Below, one piece after another: positions 7,547-16,800 of a stretch of DNA of 21,158 nucleotides. Where the stretch lies: assembly GCA_016712635.1 (NCBI GenBank), contig JADJQS010000005.1, positions 1 to 21,158 on the forward strand, in the 5' to 3' direction. Origin of the DNA: Gammaproteobacteria bacterium (lineage in GTDB: Bacteria; Pseudomonadota; Gammaproteobacteria; SZUA-140). The notes under the pieces are model-generated. The model saw only the letters and a program-made list of their open reading frames with translations, had not been told where the DNA came from and did not search any database. Made by a program: the position numbers and the translations under genes. Within the stretch, counting starts at the first letter, position 1, and every line of letters starts with the position of its first letter.

Positions 7547-9314
7547 TTATCGACTAGTGCCGGATTGTATTTTTGCGTTCGCGGGAACAACAGACTTTTG
7601 AAAGTTGCTCTTTGACACGAAGGCACAGGCGTCCGCCTTCAGGCGGCGGTCCATCGCCACGACGATGTAGGCCCGCAGGGCGAGCAGATTGTTGTCCAGA
7701 GACCTGGGCTGTGTCATCCGCTTCTTGTACATCCGCAACCTCTCCGGGACCAGCCACATGACAGACTTTGGAATTATGTGGCTGCGCGGCGCACGCCTGA
7801 CCGGCGAAATCGCGACGCCATTCAGCACCTGCGCGATCAGTTCATTGGACAGCAAAGCCCTCGCGTCCTCACTTTCCAGCGACTCGCACAGATGACGGAC
7901 GACTGTCGGCGATGCGAGAATACCCGCCGTATTTTCAATCGCATTATGCTCGGCGAAATCGATCTTCGGGCTCAGGTCACGGATGATCTCGCTGTACATT
8001 GAGCGGCCGTCGCGCAGATGATCCGGCAGGGGCGACGATGACATCCAGTATGCGGCGCGACAACAGCGGATTCATTACCTCGACTAGGCGCTCTTGATGT
8101 CGTTCAACGCGGCCCAGATAACCGGACAGCGGTATTCGTGAGGTGAGGCGATCGCGCCAGGTCGATAATGTCTCGCTCTCACGCCGATGTAAATGCTCCG
8201 GCCAGTACTGGCTTTCGCCGAAGAGGCTGTCGAAACGCGCGAGGTTGTCGTAATCACGCAGAAACATGGCGCCATCGATGCGGCGAACATCCTGTTCGCA
8301 ATACACCCGATAGGGACTGAACACGACATCACCCGGATGACGCCATCTATTCCGGAAGAGAACAATTGGCCCCATATCCGGCAACCATCCATGTAGGCGG
8401 ACAAAGTGGCTGTGCGTCCCTCGCCGGCCACCAGCAGGCGATCGAACACCGTACTGATGCTTTCCGCAGCTATGTCGGTGGCGAAATACTCGTGGGCGAT
8501 GCCAAAGTGATCGGCCAGCTTACGCGCCACCACCGCATCGCTTTTTGGCTCCTGTTGTGCGGAGGCCAGCCCCCAGGTGACACTGCGCAGACCCGATTTG
8601 TTCTCCAGCATCAGCAGGATGCAACGACTGTCAAGGCCGCCCGACAACATAAGATTCCATGTCTCACTATCAATGCGAAGCTTGCCGAATACCTCGCGCA
8701 GCGCCCTGATAAATTCATCCCGGTGCGTGCGGTCCGGCGCGTGACGCGGTGCAAATTCGATCCGCTCCACGATCTCCTTCAAGGACCATGAGTCGCGATC
8801 CAATACCACGCGAGAATTTCCTGGCAGGCATCTGATGCGGCTGTCCCAGGAGAGGCCCGGGCCGAGATTACCCGCCGACAGCATCCATGCGATGGCATCC
8901 CGGTTTGGGCGATAACTGCCCAGCGCGGTCACAATTGCGCGCTGTGAGGTCGACGCCACGAACAGGTCATCCGTCATCACATACCAGAGTGCGCGAGGCG
9001 CAGGCATCGCTGACCAGTTCGACGCGACGGTCATCTGAACGAAACAGCGCATACGATCCGTCCGGCCGCGGCGCCAGAGTCCGCCACCACTCACCGCCGG
9101 TGTCGACGAGAAAACCCAGGCAGACGCTGGAATTCTGCACGAGGACTGCGCTGTTCGGGTTGAACACACCGATATCGAGTCCTGGTTCATGCAAGATGAG
9201 CGGCGGGTAAGGCTCGATATTATCCGGAATGAGCGCGCGCGACAGCCGGTGGAACAGCGCGGGATCCGGGCGCCTGACGCGATCACGGTGAGCGACCAGG
9301 AGCAATTTAGCCAT
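7547..9314 (-). CDS. asparagine-synthetase-like amide ligase lacking the glutaminase Cys (frame-broken)
   Basis: This is a member of the AsnB/lasso-cyclase/beta-lactam-synthetase superfamily, which activates a carboxylate as acyl-AMP and couples it to an amine. The start at 9314 reads MAKLLLVAHRDR. Class II glutaminases need Cys directly after Met, and here it is Ala. An Ntn-like remnant is still recognisable (IGVFNPNSAVLVQN, PDGSYALFRSDDRRVELVSD, DDLFVASTSQRAIVTAL). The ATP pyrophosphatase PP-loop LSGGLDSR is intact (about 8644-8627, residue 224), followed by GIAHEYFATD and the HLSAYMDG segment. The end reads PLLSRRILDVI and FAEHNAIENTAG. Total is about 589 residues. Breaks occur near 8985, 8340 and 8040, and the last 20 residues are uncertain. 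It follows papC by 136 bp on the same strand. Ammonia from glutamine is an unlikely donor, so an amine substrate is expected; p-aminophenylalanine is one candidate (inference). Confidence 0.82.
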
Positions 9315-9447
9315 GGTTCACCCGACAGCACGCCGTGCAAGGGGCACATCCAACATGCGAAACCACAGGTTTGCGTGCCGGAAACCCGATCTGGTTCTCC
9401 GGCATCCCGACAGAGCCCATGCCGGCTTTACCGGCAACCGCGATCAT
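9307..9447 (-). CDS. possible 46-residue Cys-rich ORF overlapping the ligase start
   Basis: This small frame fills the gap between papC and the ligase gene. It starts at ATG 9445-9447, 3 nt after the papC stop, and ends at TAA 9307-9309, overlapping the ligase start codon in a coupled layout. The protein begins MIAVAGKAGMGSVGMPENQ and ends GCAPCTACCRVNHG with four Cys in nine residues. A weak GGTGA precedes the start within the papC end. I recognise no family. It could be a small peptide substrate, or simply spacer that happens to be open. A run of 46 sense codons is not rare at this GC content, and nearby indels make any frame unreliable. Confidence 0.25.
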   Translation of the reverse strand: MIAVAGKAGMGSVGMPENQIGFPARKPVVSHVGCAPCTACCRVNHG

Positions 9448-9450
9448 TTG

Positions 9451-10353
9451 TCACCACAGCGGAACATGCGCGCGCTGCCTCTCATTGAACTCTGCCAGTC
9501 GCTCCTTTCCCAGCATGGCCTGCAGATCTGCCAGCAGGCGCCGGAACCGGTCCTGGTCACCGCCCTCGACCGCCTCCGTCAGCTCGCGCAGCCCTTCCGC
9601 GAGCGACTGCCTGGCGTCCGCCGCAAAGGTGTTGTGCGTCTGGATGTCCCAGTACACCTCCGCGCTGGCGCTCAGGATGCGCGCCAGCAGGGACAGGAGC
9701 GCCCGATGCGGCGGCGTCATGACCGGCAGCATGGCCTCTACGTCGTAATCAAGCCGGCGCATCGCCATGCCGAAGGCAAGGATCGCGGCATGGGTCGCCG
9801 TCTGGAGAGCGGCTGCACAGCGGTCGTGCTGCTCCGCGCTCAGCATGTGCAGGGTGGCGCCCCATTGCTGCGTCAGCCGGAGGAAACGGTCCGCCTGTAC
9901 ACCGCGGCTCGCCTCGACTACCGCAACGCTCTGGTTCACGAAATCCAGCGATGGGGCAAACATCGGATTAATGCTGAGCTGCTCAATGGTTCGCGGCACC
10001 CGGCCGGCCATGGCAGTCGCCAGCGGCAGCTTGACCGACAGCGTGTCGACGAAGAGCGCCCCCTGTTTCATCAGGCTGACAATGGCCTGCCAGGTCTCGA
10101 GCAGGACACCCTCGGGCAGCGCCGCGACGACCCAGTCCGCACCGGAGAGGACACGCTCCGCCTCTTCTGACAACGCGCGTACGTCGGAGGCGATGCAAGC
10201 GACATCGCGTTGCCGCGCCGGCGGCGCGGGCGCGATATCGATCGACGTGGTCGCGATCCCGTCACCGGCGAATTTCGCGCAGAAAAGCGCTCCCAGGGCG
10301 CCATTGCCGCCCAGAACTACGGCGCTGATCGCAGGAAGATTCGGCTTGTTCAT
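9451..10353 (-). CDS. papC: TyrA-like dehydrogenase, probable 4-amino-4-deoxyprephenate dehydrogenase (PapC)
   Basis: This intact 300-residue protein resembles the dehydrogenase domain of TyrA. It has the Rossmann motif VVLGGNGALGALF (residues 12-24), VVAALPEGVLLETW, FVDTLSVK, QQWGATLHMLSAEQHDRCAA, and a C-terminal dimer helix region (DRFRRLLADLQAMLG). In prephenate dehydrogenases the segment is LHPMFGP, whose His contacts the substrate 4-hydroxyl. Here it reads LSINPMFAP, with Asn129 (codon 9967-9969) in that place. This change, together with an ADC synthase and a small mutase in the same operon, supports oxidation of 4-amino-4-deoxyprephenate to p-aminophenylpyruvate, which transamination turns into p-aminophenylalanine. 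It lies 50 bp after papB. The TyrA-family call is near certain; the PapC assignment is inference from context and the His-to-Asn change. Confidence 0.8.
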   Translation of the reverse strand: MNKPNLPAISAVVLGGNGALGALFCAKFAGDGIATTSIDIAPAPPARQRDVACIASDVRALSEEAERVLSGADWVVAALPEGVLLETWQAIVSLMKQGALFVDTLSVKLPLATAMAGRVPRTIEQLSINPMFAPSLDFVNQSVAVVEASRGVQADRFLRLTQQWGATLHMLSAEQHDRCAAALQTATHAAILAFGMAMRRLDYDVEAMLPVMTPPHRALLSLLARILSASAEVYWDIQTHNTFAADARQSLAEGLRELTEAVEGGDQDRFRRLLADLQAMLGKERLAEFNERQRAHVPLW

Positions 10354-10403
10354 GGAGGTCTCGAAGGCATCTGTGAATATATAATCGGATTGGCGGCGTG
10401 AGC

Positions 10404-10688
10404 TAGTCGCTGGCGTCGATGATGCGATCCTCGATCCGGCAGGCCTCGTCGATGATCAGGGTATACAGCTCACGGACAAAGCCAGGGTCTACGCCATGGC
10501 GTTCCGCCAGCGCGGCGCAGCGCTGCTTGACCTGTTCCACCCGGCCGCTTTGCATCATCGGGATTTCGCTCGCCTTCTTCAGACGGGCGACATCGCGGCA
10601 TACGGAGTAACGCCGTCCGAGCAGCTCGATGATCTGCTCATCAATTGCATCAATTGATTCCCGATATGGGAGCGAGCTGTTCCATCAT
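10404..10688 (-). CDS. papB: AroQ-type chorismate mutase homologue, probable 4-amino-4-deoxychorismate mutase (PapB)
   Basis: This is a small all-helical mutase of about 94 residues. The start ATGATG at 10683-10688 has AGGA 4-7 nt upstream. One extra base near 10663 breaks the frame after MEQLAP. The rest reads YRESIDAIDEQIIELLGRRY, VCRDVARLKK, then SGRVEQVKQRC and RELYTLIIDEACRIEDRI. Aligned by eye to the E. coli chorismate mutase domain, the Arg/Lys residues that hold the two carboxylates are kept (R11, R28, K39, R51 as R8, R25, K36, R48). The positions near the 4-hydroxyl differ: D48 becomes Gln and E52 becomes Val. Q88 becomes Glu, as also occurs in other AroQ enzymes. This fits a mutase acting on 4-amino-4-deoxychorismate. 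It lies between papA and papC on the same strand. Confidence 0.78.
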
Positions 10689-10790
10689 TTTATCCTGTCA
10701 TCTGTCCTGGCACGGCCGGGATTGGTTTGTCATTTCCCTGGAGACGGGATCCCGTAACTCCGATGATCCGCTCCGATCTGCACTGACAGT

Positions 10791-13011
10791 TCAGCCAGGC
10801 GGTTGATCAACCTCCAGCCAGGCGCGCCTATTATTCCAGCCGCAGCGAGGCGCATGCTCACAGCGCCGCCTGGCTCTGCCGTCATCCAGCGCCGACACCG
10901 CCAGTGCATGGACCAGCGCCCTTGATTTCAATAACATTTCCTCGAGCTCCTCCTGCGGATTAGACAGATCGATGATGGCACCGCCGACACCCACGGTGAC
11001 ATCTTCCGGGGTCACGACGATGGTGCGGATCACGATGCTGAGATCGGCGCTGCCATTGAGGCCGAAAAACCCGATGGATCCCGAGTAGATGCCGCGCGGC
11101 CCTCCCTCGAGCCTGTCGATGATTTCCATGCTGCGCTTCTTCGGGGCCCCGGTCATCGATCCACCGGGAAATGCGGCCTGTACGCACTGTACCGGGGAAA
11201 TGCCGCGGCGCAACCTGCCATGGACCGTGCTCACAAGCTGGTGCACCGTCGCGTAGCTCTCCACGGAGAAAATATTCGATACATATACGCTGCCGACGTC
11301 GGATACCGTGCCGAGATCGTTGCGCAGGAGATCAACGATCATCAAATTTTTCGGAACGGTCCTTCCCGTTCTCGCGCAGGTCCTGGTAGATGCGCTCATC
11401 TTCCTCAGGCGTCTTGCCGCGCGGACGCGTACCCTTGATCGGCTTGGACTCGACCGTGCCATTGGGGCCGATGGTCAGGAAGCGTTCCGGCGAGGAACTC
11501 AGGACAGCCACGCCCGGGAAATTCCAGATAGGTCGCATACGGAGCCGGGTTGCTCTCGCGCAGCGCGCGGTAGGTGTTCATAGGGTCGATTGTCACGTGC
11601 TGCGTGATCATGTTGGTCAGGCAGATCTCGTAGGATTCGCCGTGCTTGATCTCCTGCTGGCATTCCCGGATGCGCTGCAGATACTCTTCCGGCGAATGCC
11701 GCGCGGTCTGCGCGACCATCCGCGGCACTGGCGCCCGCCTCCACGGCCTCACCGCCGGCAACTTCTTCAGCTTTGCTTGCATGTCGTTCAGCCATTGCCG
11801 GGCGCGGTCCGCGTGATCCTCATCGTCAAGACAGACCAGGTAGGCGATGTTCTCTTCGTGATCGAAGGCGATGATGCGGTCGGCGAATACGAAGGCGGCA
11901 TCCGGCGTTGACGCCCGGTGCGCCGCGGTCGCGCCGCCAATCGGCCTTCAGCTCGTAGCCAAGATAGCCGGCGTAGCCCAGGTTGAAATCGAATGGCAGT
12001 CCCTCCACCACTGCGTGCCGCTCGTGCAGCATACGATCCAGATAGGTGAAGATGCTCTCGCTGAAGACCTCATCCTGGCCACGGCGAGTCACCGTCACCT
12101 TGCGCTCCGGCAGGCTGTAGCTGACCGCATTCCGCATGCGGACCCGCTGGCGTCGCCCATGTAGGAGAAGCGGGAGAAGCCGCGCACCAGTGCGCTGTCA
12201 AGCCAGAAATTGGGCGTGGAGTGCGCGAAGAAGTTCACGAACACCTGCTCGGCGTTCAGATGCATGGGCACGCGGCGATGAAATATCCTGAATGGCCGGC
12301 CGTTGATCTCACCCCGGCCCAGGCTGACCGGATCCCGGTCGGCGCTGTTCCCGTGCGGCACGATGTCGAAGCTGTCCGGGCATCGTTTTGCCGTCCCTGT
12401 ATCGGTAACACGCCGGCGCGGCGGGTTCTGCTTGAGGAATTCGGCCGTGAGCGCGCGGAAATTCTCCAGGATCTGGTGGCCGTACTCGGAACAGATCGAT
12501 TCGGGATGGAACTGCACGCCCCAGATCCGGCGCGTCTTGTGGCGCAGGCCCATCAGCATGCCATCCTCCGTCCAGGCGAGCTTCTCCAGTTCGTCGGAGA
12601 GTTCGGCGACGTGCAGCGAGTGATAGCGGATGGCGGTGAATGGTGACGGGATACCCTTGAAGACGTCCTGGCCGGTGTGATGGATCAGGCTCGGGCGGCC
12701 GTGCATGACGCGGTCGGCGTAATCCACCTTGCCGCCGAACAGATGGCCGATGCCCTGGTGGCCCAGGCACACTCCCAGCACCGGAACGGAACTCTCGCGA
12801 ATCGCCTCGGCGCAAATGCCGAAACCTGCGGCCGTTCCGGCCGGCCAGGTCCGGGGGAAATGACAATGTTGTCGAAATCGAGCTGGCGGATCTCCGACCC
12901 GGCGGCGGTATCGTTCCTGACCACGACCGGCGGCACGCGGTTCACCTCGGCGATCAACTGGTAGAGGTTGAAGGTGAACGAATCGTAGTTGTCGATCAGT
13001 AGCGTTTTCAT
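10791..13011 (-). CDS. papA: fused GATase-PabB aminodeoxychorismate synthase, probable PapA (frame-broken)
   Basis: This converts chorismate and glutamine to 4-amino-4-deoxychorismate. The start at 13011 gives MKTLLIDNYDSFTFNLYQL, a classic PabA/TrpG opening. Next come VISPGPGRP, the nucleophile motif GVCLGHQG (Cys codon 12767-12769) and WGVQFHPESI. A single uninterrupted frame runs from GVCLGHQG through HPES to the PabB N-terminus (FSRFSYMGDASG), so the fusion is directly visible. The chorismate-binding part has FNLGYAGYLGYELKA, GESYEICLTNM, SSSPERFL, SKPIKGTRPRG (11445-11413), DLLRNDLG, FPGGSMTGAPK and GGAIIDLSNPQEELEE. PIKGT with Lys marks ADC synthases; anthranilate synthases have PIAGT. 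Length is about 740 residues. Breaks lie near 12826, 12150, 11920, 11520 and 11335, and the extreme C-terminus is uncertain. Folate synthesis (pabAB) is the alternative, but the papB and papC neighbours favour p-aminophenylalanine. Confidence 0.85.
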
Positions 13012-13830
13012 GAGCGCACCCGCACCCAAATGCGGTGGCGCATTCAGGTCCTGACATAATCCAGATGGTATAAATGACTTCCCCATCAGGTATATCGACT
13101 GGCAATCATCACGCTTTAACATGGATGATGACCGTACAGGGACCCACGATCCGACTTTATCCGCAGCACCCCGGATATTGCAGCTTGCGCTCACCCTACC
13201 AAGCATCGCCTGCCCCTCCGCTGTTGAACAGCGGGGCACCGGCGTGTGGCAGCCAGCCAATCATCGTTCGCGTTCTTCCACATCAGGAATTTGACAGGAT
13301 CAGGACGTCGACAAATTCGGGAAATGAACCACGCAGGCATCTACGAATCCGCAATCACTCACACAGTATCTTTTCGGAAAAGACGATTCACTTACTACAT
13401 CGACTCTTACTCGTGTGAATGCTTCGAAGCTTCTATATCAATTTCGCATGACGAACTGATCCATCCTGGTCAGCGTGATGGTTTAACGAAGTATTACTCA
13501 CACTATGAAGCAGATATAGCCGCATTCTTATAATTCGCAGACACACTTTGCGTCTCAGCCTATGGTATCTAAAGTCATTTATATTAAAACTTCACCACTC
13601 TGGAACCAATTCTGGACTCCGACTGTCATCTATATGACACAGACTAGTAATTCATCCAGTAAACACATCGTCTGAGTCCGCTAGAAAGACGAACCACAAG
13701 CCGAGGACACCCGCGGATCTATTCCAGGGTGAACTCAGGCAAACCGGGCAACACGAACACCCGACAATCCCGTTCATATATATAGATCCACGGATCTATA
13801 TATTGGATCACTACGGAGCGTGCATTACCT
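13012..13830. other. 819-bp divergent intergenic region between papA and the glycoside hydrolase gene
   Basis: The left third is GC-rich. From about 13330 to 13830 it becomes clearly richer in A and T than the flanking genes, as expected for a promoter region. One plus-strand frame (13246-13533, internal Met at 13324) is open for about 95 codons. It matches no family I know and lacks a properly spaced ribosome site, so I do not call it a gene. TTGACA occurs at about 13292 with no convincing -10. The region ends in a perfect AT-rich palindrome listed separately. I see no RNA gene. Confidence 0.5.
13778..13803. promoter_or_regulatory. perfect 12+12 bp palindrome upstream of the glycoside hydrolase
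   Basis: The arms ATATATAGATCC (13778-13789) and GGATCTATATAT (13792-13803) are exact reverse complements with a 2-nt AC spacer. The centre is 40 bp from the signal-peptide start at 13831. Either a dimeric regulator site or a leader hairpin would fit. A related GGATCTATTCC lies at about 13714-13724. Confidence 0.5.
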
Positions 13831-16800
13831 ATGCGCAAACTACTTATTGCATTGACCGCGGTCATTTCGTTCCCTTCATCAGCCCTGCCTCAGCCGATCC
13901 GGTTTTAGGCGTAGATTCTTCCGGTCGCCATTTGTACAACAAGGCGACAGGAGCCGTTTTTCTGGCTCGGGGATACCGCCTGGAGCCTGTTCGGACGCAA
14001 TCAAAATGAGATCAGGCTGTACTTCCAGGAACGCAGTGCTCAGGGATTCAACGTAATTTCGATCGGGAATCTTTTTCCGAATTACAGCATGTGCGATAAC
14101 GCCGGGAATTACCCGTTTACAGATTCAAACGGTGTGCCCGTGCCATGCCCCGGCCTGGAGCGCAAGACTGGAGCAGTCGCGCATATAAGCCATATATCGC
14201 CGATTGGACAAGCCATCCCCGCGAGCCCGGCGGATTCAACGAGCTACTCGTGGACTGACGGGCTGGACCCAACGAGTGTCCAACACGAATACTCTGACTA
14301 CATTTGCAGGCAGCAATAACGGCTATATGTTCTCACTACCCGCCGATGCCACAACGCGAACACTGCGACTCTACGTGGGCGGCGTAAATTCCCGCAGCAG
14401 GATCACGGCAACCGTCACGGACGGCAGTACTGCGCCATATACGACCACTATCGATACCGGCCCCAACAATCAGGCGAGCAATGACGTAGTCACCATCACC
14501 TATCGAGCTGGCGCAAACAACCAAGCGTTGATCGTACGTCACATCTTACTGGATGATTATGGTCAGAACGGTTCCATTAATATCCAGGCAGCCACGCTTC
14601 AGGAAGATAATTCAGGAGCAGCCCTCGGTGGCAGGACGGCGCCTGCTCCCGCGGCAGTAAATCTTACCAGCGAAGGGACACTGGACTGGGCACACTGGGG
14701 ATTTACCGGTTCGGCATCCGCCGGCTCACCCAGCATCAATCGTCCGAACGAGGCATACTTCAGCTATCTTGACTGGATTATCGATACCGCAGCCGATTAT
14801 GGCTTATATGTTTCCATACGCGGGCTTGGGCAGTCACTCGACAATGCAGTGACCTGCGCCTTCCCATCAAATGATCCCGAAACCTCCAACTACTCACCCA
14901 TGCATCTGACTCCGAATCAGGCGCACAGTTTCGCTGCCTGGCTGGGAAACCGCTGGAAAGACAAACCGAATCTGATCTTCAGCGGAGGCCAGGACAAGAA
15001 CGCAGTACGTTCCGAACTGAGCCCGAACCCTTGCGTCAATGCTCCCGATCAAAGACCGTACTGGCGCGCCCAGGCCGAAGGATGGCTTCAGGGCGTGACC
15101 GGCGAAGTTGCGACATACAATCAGGACCACCCTGCGTGGGACCGCATCATCATGACCTGGCATCCGGCGGGCGGTGGTCAAAGCGCCAATAGCAGAGCCT
15201 GGTTCCCCGATGATCGCTGGCTGACCTTGAGCCAGAATCAGTCCTGGTCATTCAGGGATCACTACACCAGCATTGCCAGCGATTGGGCGCGAATACCGGC
15301 CAGGCCCACATTCTTTGGCGAAAGTGTGTATGAAGGCGCCAACCGCGGGAATATAAACGCTACCATCCCGCGCAATCTTCGTGCTGCAGCCTGGACTTCC
15401 GTACTCGCCGGGGGCTTCGGCTTCACCTACGGTGCCGAGGGCGTGTACTTTTTCAACGGCATGGGTGACAGCAATTGGCTGGATCTCGTGCGCAATAACG
15501 AGGCCGGCAAACAGATGGGGTTCCTGAAGAATCTTATCCTGTCACGGCCTCCGCTCGATCGCAGGAACGGAACCGGGCTAGTGCTGAGCGCCAGCCTGGC
15601 CACCGGACAGACAGCCAATACAGCCATACCTGCTGAACATGTGCAGGGGGGTGGCTCATCCTCAGGGAATTACGCCTTCATCTATTTTCCGCGGTCGGAT
15701 ATGAGCGCGGCGATCAACCTGAGACCGTTCTCGGGCAGCCGAGTCAACGCCTGGTGGTACAACCCGAGAGATGGCAGGGTCTACAACAGTGCGGGCACAC
15801 AGGACAGCCGACCCTTTGCCAGTTATCCGGTCAGCGCCCTGACACAGGCATTCACACCGCCGCCGTCCAATGGCAATCCGAATATCAGCGATTGGGTTCT
15901 GGTACTGGACGACACATCTCAGGCCTTTGGCGCCCCTGGCCTAATCGGCGCCGATCCGGGCTCGGATCCGACTACTGACCCTGGAACGGATCCCGGTACG
16001 GATCCATCCACTGACCCTGGAACGGATCCCGGTACGGATCCATCCACAGACCCAGGAACAGATCCCGGTACGGATCCATCCACAGACCCGGAAACGGATC
16101 CCGGCACGGATCCATGGTACGGATCCATCCACAGACCCGGGAACGGATCCCGGTACGGATCCGGGACCGGTCGGCGGAGACAATGATCCCGGTGTCGCCT
16201 CATCTACGGTCATCGTTGACAATACAGATGACGCCATTATCTATACCGGGCAGTTGACTCATATGATCCTCTCCGGCGCCGGCCAGGAGGGAACCATGGC
16301 CGTGACCTCCGATCGCCAGGCGACAGCATCGCTGACGTTCAACGGGACGGGTATCCGTTTTTATTCTCACAAAGGTCCGGGTACAGGCAGGTTCGAGATC
16401 TACATCGATGACGTCTACCAGACATCGTGGGACGGTTATGCCACCGATGAGGAATATGTCGCTCTGGCCTACGAGAATACCAGTCTTTCTCAAGGAGAGC
16501 ATACGATCACCGTCCGGAATACAAGCAACAAAAACGAATTGTCCGCTGCTACCTACATGAACGTGGACTGGTTCGAAGTTCACCAACGACGGGTCATCGA
16601 CAGTACCGATGATGTCATTGTCTATGCCGGGGATTGGACTCACGAGATTATGTCCGGCGCCGGCCAGGACGGAACAATGGCCGTGACCTTCGATCGCCAG
16701 GCGACGGCATCGTTGACGTTCAATGGGACAGGTATTCGTTTGTATTCCAGGAAAGGTCCGGGGGCCAGCATATACGAGATCTATCTCGACGGCGTCTTTC

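Noticed and set aside
7751..7783. 9-bp inverted repeat CAGCCACAT/ATGTGGCTG
   Set aside because: It lies inside the ligase coding region with a 15-nt spacer and no other sign of function.
4582..9314. A lasso-peptide cluster
   Set aside because: Kinase, PqqD-like and asparagine-synthetase-like genes recall lasso clusters, but there is no transglutaminase-like B2 protease and the only clear peptide has a Tat signal and no lasso core. The ligase is also separated from the cassette by a convergent gene.
9270..9349. A frame opening MCPLHGVLSG upstream of the ligase, which looks like the Met-Cys start of a class II glutaminase
   Set aside because: That frame does not continue into the Ntn-like sequence; the matching frame begins MAKLLLVAHRDR at 9314. 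A fresh indel would be needed to join them, and the residues after MCPLHG do not fit the family.
10791..13011. Anthranilate synthase TrpE plus TrpG
   Set aside because: The chorismate-binding motif is PIKGT (ADC synthase) rather than PIAGT, the two parts are one fused frame, and no other trp gene is nearby.
13246..13533. 95-codon plus-strand ORF in the papA-hydrolase gap
   Set aside because: No family features, no properly spaced ribosome site for either Met, and it lies in a promoter-like region.
15919..16237. Minus-strand ORFs of Gly-Ser-Val repeats opposite the linker
   Set aside because: They are shadows of the Asp-Pro-Thr repeat on the plus strand.
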